The position numbers and the translations under genes were made by a program. Source: Acidobacteriota bacterium (GTDB lineage Bacteria > Acidobacteriota > Thermoanaerobaculia > Multivoradales > JAHEKO01). From it: 55,937 bases of DNA. Location: NCBI GenBank assembly GCA_022561975.1, contig JADFQD010000006.1, positions 1-55,937 on the forward strand, given 5' to 3'. Positions 54,490-55,937 of the stretch are shown here, in pieces; positions within the stretch are counted from its first letter, which is position 1, and each line of letters opens with the position of its first letter. The notes under the pieces are model-generated. The model searched no databases. It worked only from the letters and a program-made list of their open reading frames with translations, and was not told the DNA's origin.

Positions 54490-55937
54490 ATGAGAAAGCC
54501 CACAATAGTCTTCGCCTTCCTTGCCCTTGTGATCATCGCCGCCGCTGGTTCGTCCCCTGCCGGGGCGCAGGAGGACAGATCGGGCGCCCCGCGCGTCGAG
54601 TCATCGCCACGCTCGGCTTTGGCCGGCGTCTTCGGGGAAGTTCTCGATGTCCGGGTGATCAACCTGGAGGTCGTGGTTACCGATAAACGGGGGACGCAGA
54701 TCCGTGGCCTGGGGGCGGATGATTTTCTTCTGATGATCGACGGGGAGGAAGTTGCCATCGACTACTTCAGCGAAGTTCGCCAGGGCGTGGCGCTGGAGGC
54801 GACGGCCTCCGCTACCGCGGACAGGGCCGAAGGACCGCCCGGGGTTCCGTCGCTGATGCCGGGGGAGCCGGTTTCTACGAGCTATCTGGTGTTCATTGAC
54901 GATTTTTTCAGCCTCAAGATGGACCGCAACGCGGTCCTGGCGTCGCTCAAGGTCGATCTTCCCTATTTGAAGCCGGAGGACCGCATGGCGATCGTCGCCT
55001 ACGACGGCAGGGGTCTAGAGATGCTCAGCTCCTGGAGTTCTCTGCAGAGGCCTCTCGAGCGGGCGCTCGACGAGGCCATGGTTCGGCCTTCCAAAGGACT
55101 GCAGAGAATCGCCGAGCGCAGGCGCTACGATTTCGCAACCTTTGACCAAATCTTCAGCTCGGGCGCTGACGACTTCGAACTGGCGGGGGGGTTCGCGAAT
55201 GATCTCACCCCCGAGGAGCGCGTCTATATCGGTTCCCTGACCGAACAGCTGAACCGATCGGTGGCGGCGGCTTCGGCGACCTTGCGCAGCTTTGCCAAGC
55301 CGCCCGGTCGTAAGGTGATGATTCTTCTTTCCGGCGGATGGCCGTTCGTACCGTCCGATTTCCTGCTCAGCGATACCAGCCGGATTTTGTTCGATCGGGG
55401 AGGACCGTACGGAAACAATCTGTATCGGCGGTTGGTCGAGACCGCCAACGTTCTCGGTTACACGATCTACCCGGTCGATCTCCCCGGGCTCGATCGCCAA
55501 GTGATCGACGTGACGAGAGCCGAGACTCGAAATGCTCCCGGCGCCCGAACCGTGGGGGACAGCGGGTTTCGGCGTGAGGCCGAGGTGCATGCGACCTTGC
55601 GCTATCTGGCCAGGGAGACCGGGGGGCAGGCTCTGATCAACTCCCCAGAGCTCCTGATCCTCGATGAACGCCGCGCGGTGCACCTGGAGGAGTACGGACG
55701 CAAGGTCATCCTGCCCCACGAGCAGACCAGGCCCGGCCCCAAGGAGGACCGGCTACGGCTGATGGAGGCGTGCCACGCGGTCTTCAGCCCGCTGATGGCC
55801 CTGTACCGGGACCCGGGCGGGCTGCGGGCCATGCTGGCCGCCACGATGAGCGGCGCTGCCCCGGAGCTGGAGGCGGCTGAAGGGACCGTCCAGTACCGAC
55901 TGTGGACGGTCCGCGACCAGGCATCGGTAAGTCGGAT
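54490..55937 (+). CDS. VWFA-domain protein (N-terminal part) fused in frame to DUF1015-like sequence; 3' end outside window
   Basis: From ATG 54490 the frame stays open to the window end (482 residues seen). A signal peptide (FAFLALVIIAAAG, cut near AGAQ) is followed by the strand VINLEVVVTDKRG and a FIDDFFSLKMDRN VWFA start, with helices and strands typical of the Acidobacteria VWFA family to about residue 390 (LRYLARETGGQALIN). Instead of ending as VWFA, residues 398-482 read LPHEQTRPGPKEDRLRLM and SPLMALYRDPGG, which I recognise as DUF1015. The codon style changes too: in 55681-55860 only 3 of 60 codons end in A or T, against 7 of 20 at 55321-55380. It is a real fusion or an assembly chimera. 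Confidence 0.75.
   Translation, partial: MRKPTIVFAFLALVIIAAAGSSPAGAQEDRSGAPRVESSPRSALAGVFGEVLDVRVINLEVVVTDKRGTQIRGLGADDFLLMIDGEEVAIDYFSEVRQGVALEATASATADRAEGPPGVPSLMPGEPVSTSYLVFIDDFFSLKMDRNAVLASLKVDLPYLKPEDRMAIVAYDGRGLEMLSSWSSLQRPLERALDEAMVRPSKGLQRIAERRRYDFATFDQIFSSGADDFELAGGFANDLTPEERVYIGSLTEQLNRSVAAASATLRSFAKPPGRKVMILLSGGWPFVPSDFLLSDTSRILFDRGGPYGNNLYRRLVETANVLGYTIYPVDLPGLDRQVIDVTRAETRNAPGARTVGDSGFRREAEVHATLRYLARETGGQALINSPELLILDERRAVHLEEYGRKVILPHEQTRPGPKEDRLRLMEACHAVFSPLMALYRDPGGLRAMLAATMSGAAPELEAAEGTVQYRLWTVRDQASVSR

Noticed and set aside
55015-55719. 234-codon minus-strand frame at the right edge
   Set aside because: It is antisense to the VWFA gene, which has a signal peptide and domain motifs and stays open to the window end.

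Overview
The window is G+C-rich DNA from a Gram-negative (diderm) bacterium, most likely an uncultured member of the Acidobacteriota. The support is a large serine/threonine kinase with TPRs beside a TIGR02999-type ECF sigma factor, an N-terminal VWFA domain of the Acidobacteria type at the right edge, and outer-membrane and lipid A genes (bamA, skp, lpxA, lol). This rests on recognising families by eye; no search was run. I see no phage, transposase, CRISPR array or rRNA. There is one tRNA gene, tRNA-Arg(CCT).

Left part (1-7.4 kb), accessory: the 3' end of an RHS-repeat protein whose variable tip is split by an apparent frameshift; a kinase-TPR protein followed by an ECF sigma factor; and, convergent to them, a secreted protein of six Kelch-like plus six VCBS/FG-GAP-like repeats. 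From 7.7 to 13 kb: an inositol-monophosphatase-like enzyme, an M23 peptidase paired with a bactofilin-like protein, then on the minus strand a GT2 glycosyltransferase, a hotdog thioesterase and chorismate synthase.

Middle (13-25 kb): hisS-aspS-aroB, an HD-GYP receptor, a Roadblock-like small protein, ftsY, an unidentified gene and ltaE on the plus strand; ridA, hpt and punA on the minus strand. From 25 to 36.4 kb runs one tightly packed envelope cluster: lysS, a Lol-type permease and ATPase, clpC, bamA, skp, fabZ, lpxA and a Gfo/Idh oxidoreductase. It links lipoprotein export, outer-membrane protein assembly and lipid A synthesis. lpxC, lpxD and lpxB are not in the window.

Right part (36.4-55.9 kb): mtnP-surE-pcm-DedA-acylphosphatase-apt, tRNA-Arg, a TPR membrane protein, pyrimidine nucleoside phosphorylase, then cinA-plsY-gpsA-guaA (phospholipid precursors and GMP). 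After these come a DHH phosphoesterase, a DUF547 protein, a PLP decarboxylase and aminotransferase, a PilZ protein, lgt and a YpdA-like reductase. The last gene starts as a VWFA protein but turns into DUF1015-like sequence near the window edge.

The most notable points are: skp and fabZ share one frame, separated by a single UAG, with no standard start codon ahead of the FabZ N-terminal helix; the VWFA/DUF1015 chimera; the broken RHS tip; short in-frame tandem repeats at the ends of several housekeeping proteins; and hairpins that include stop codons. I found no clear new defence or mobile system.
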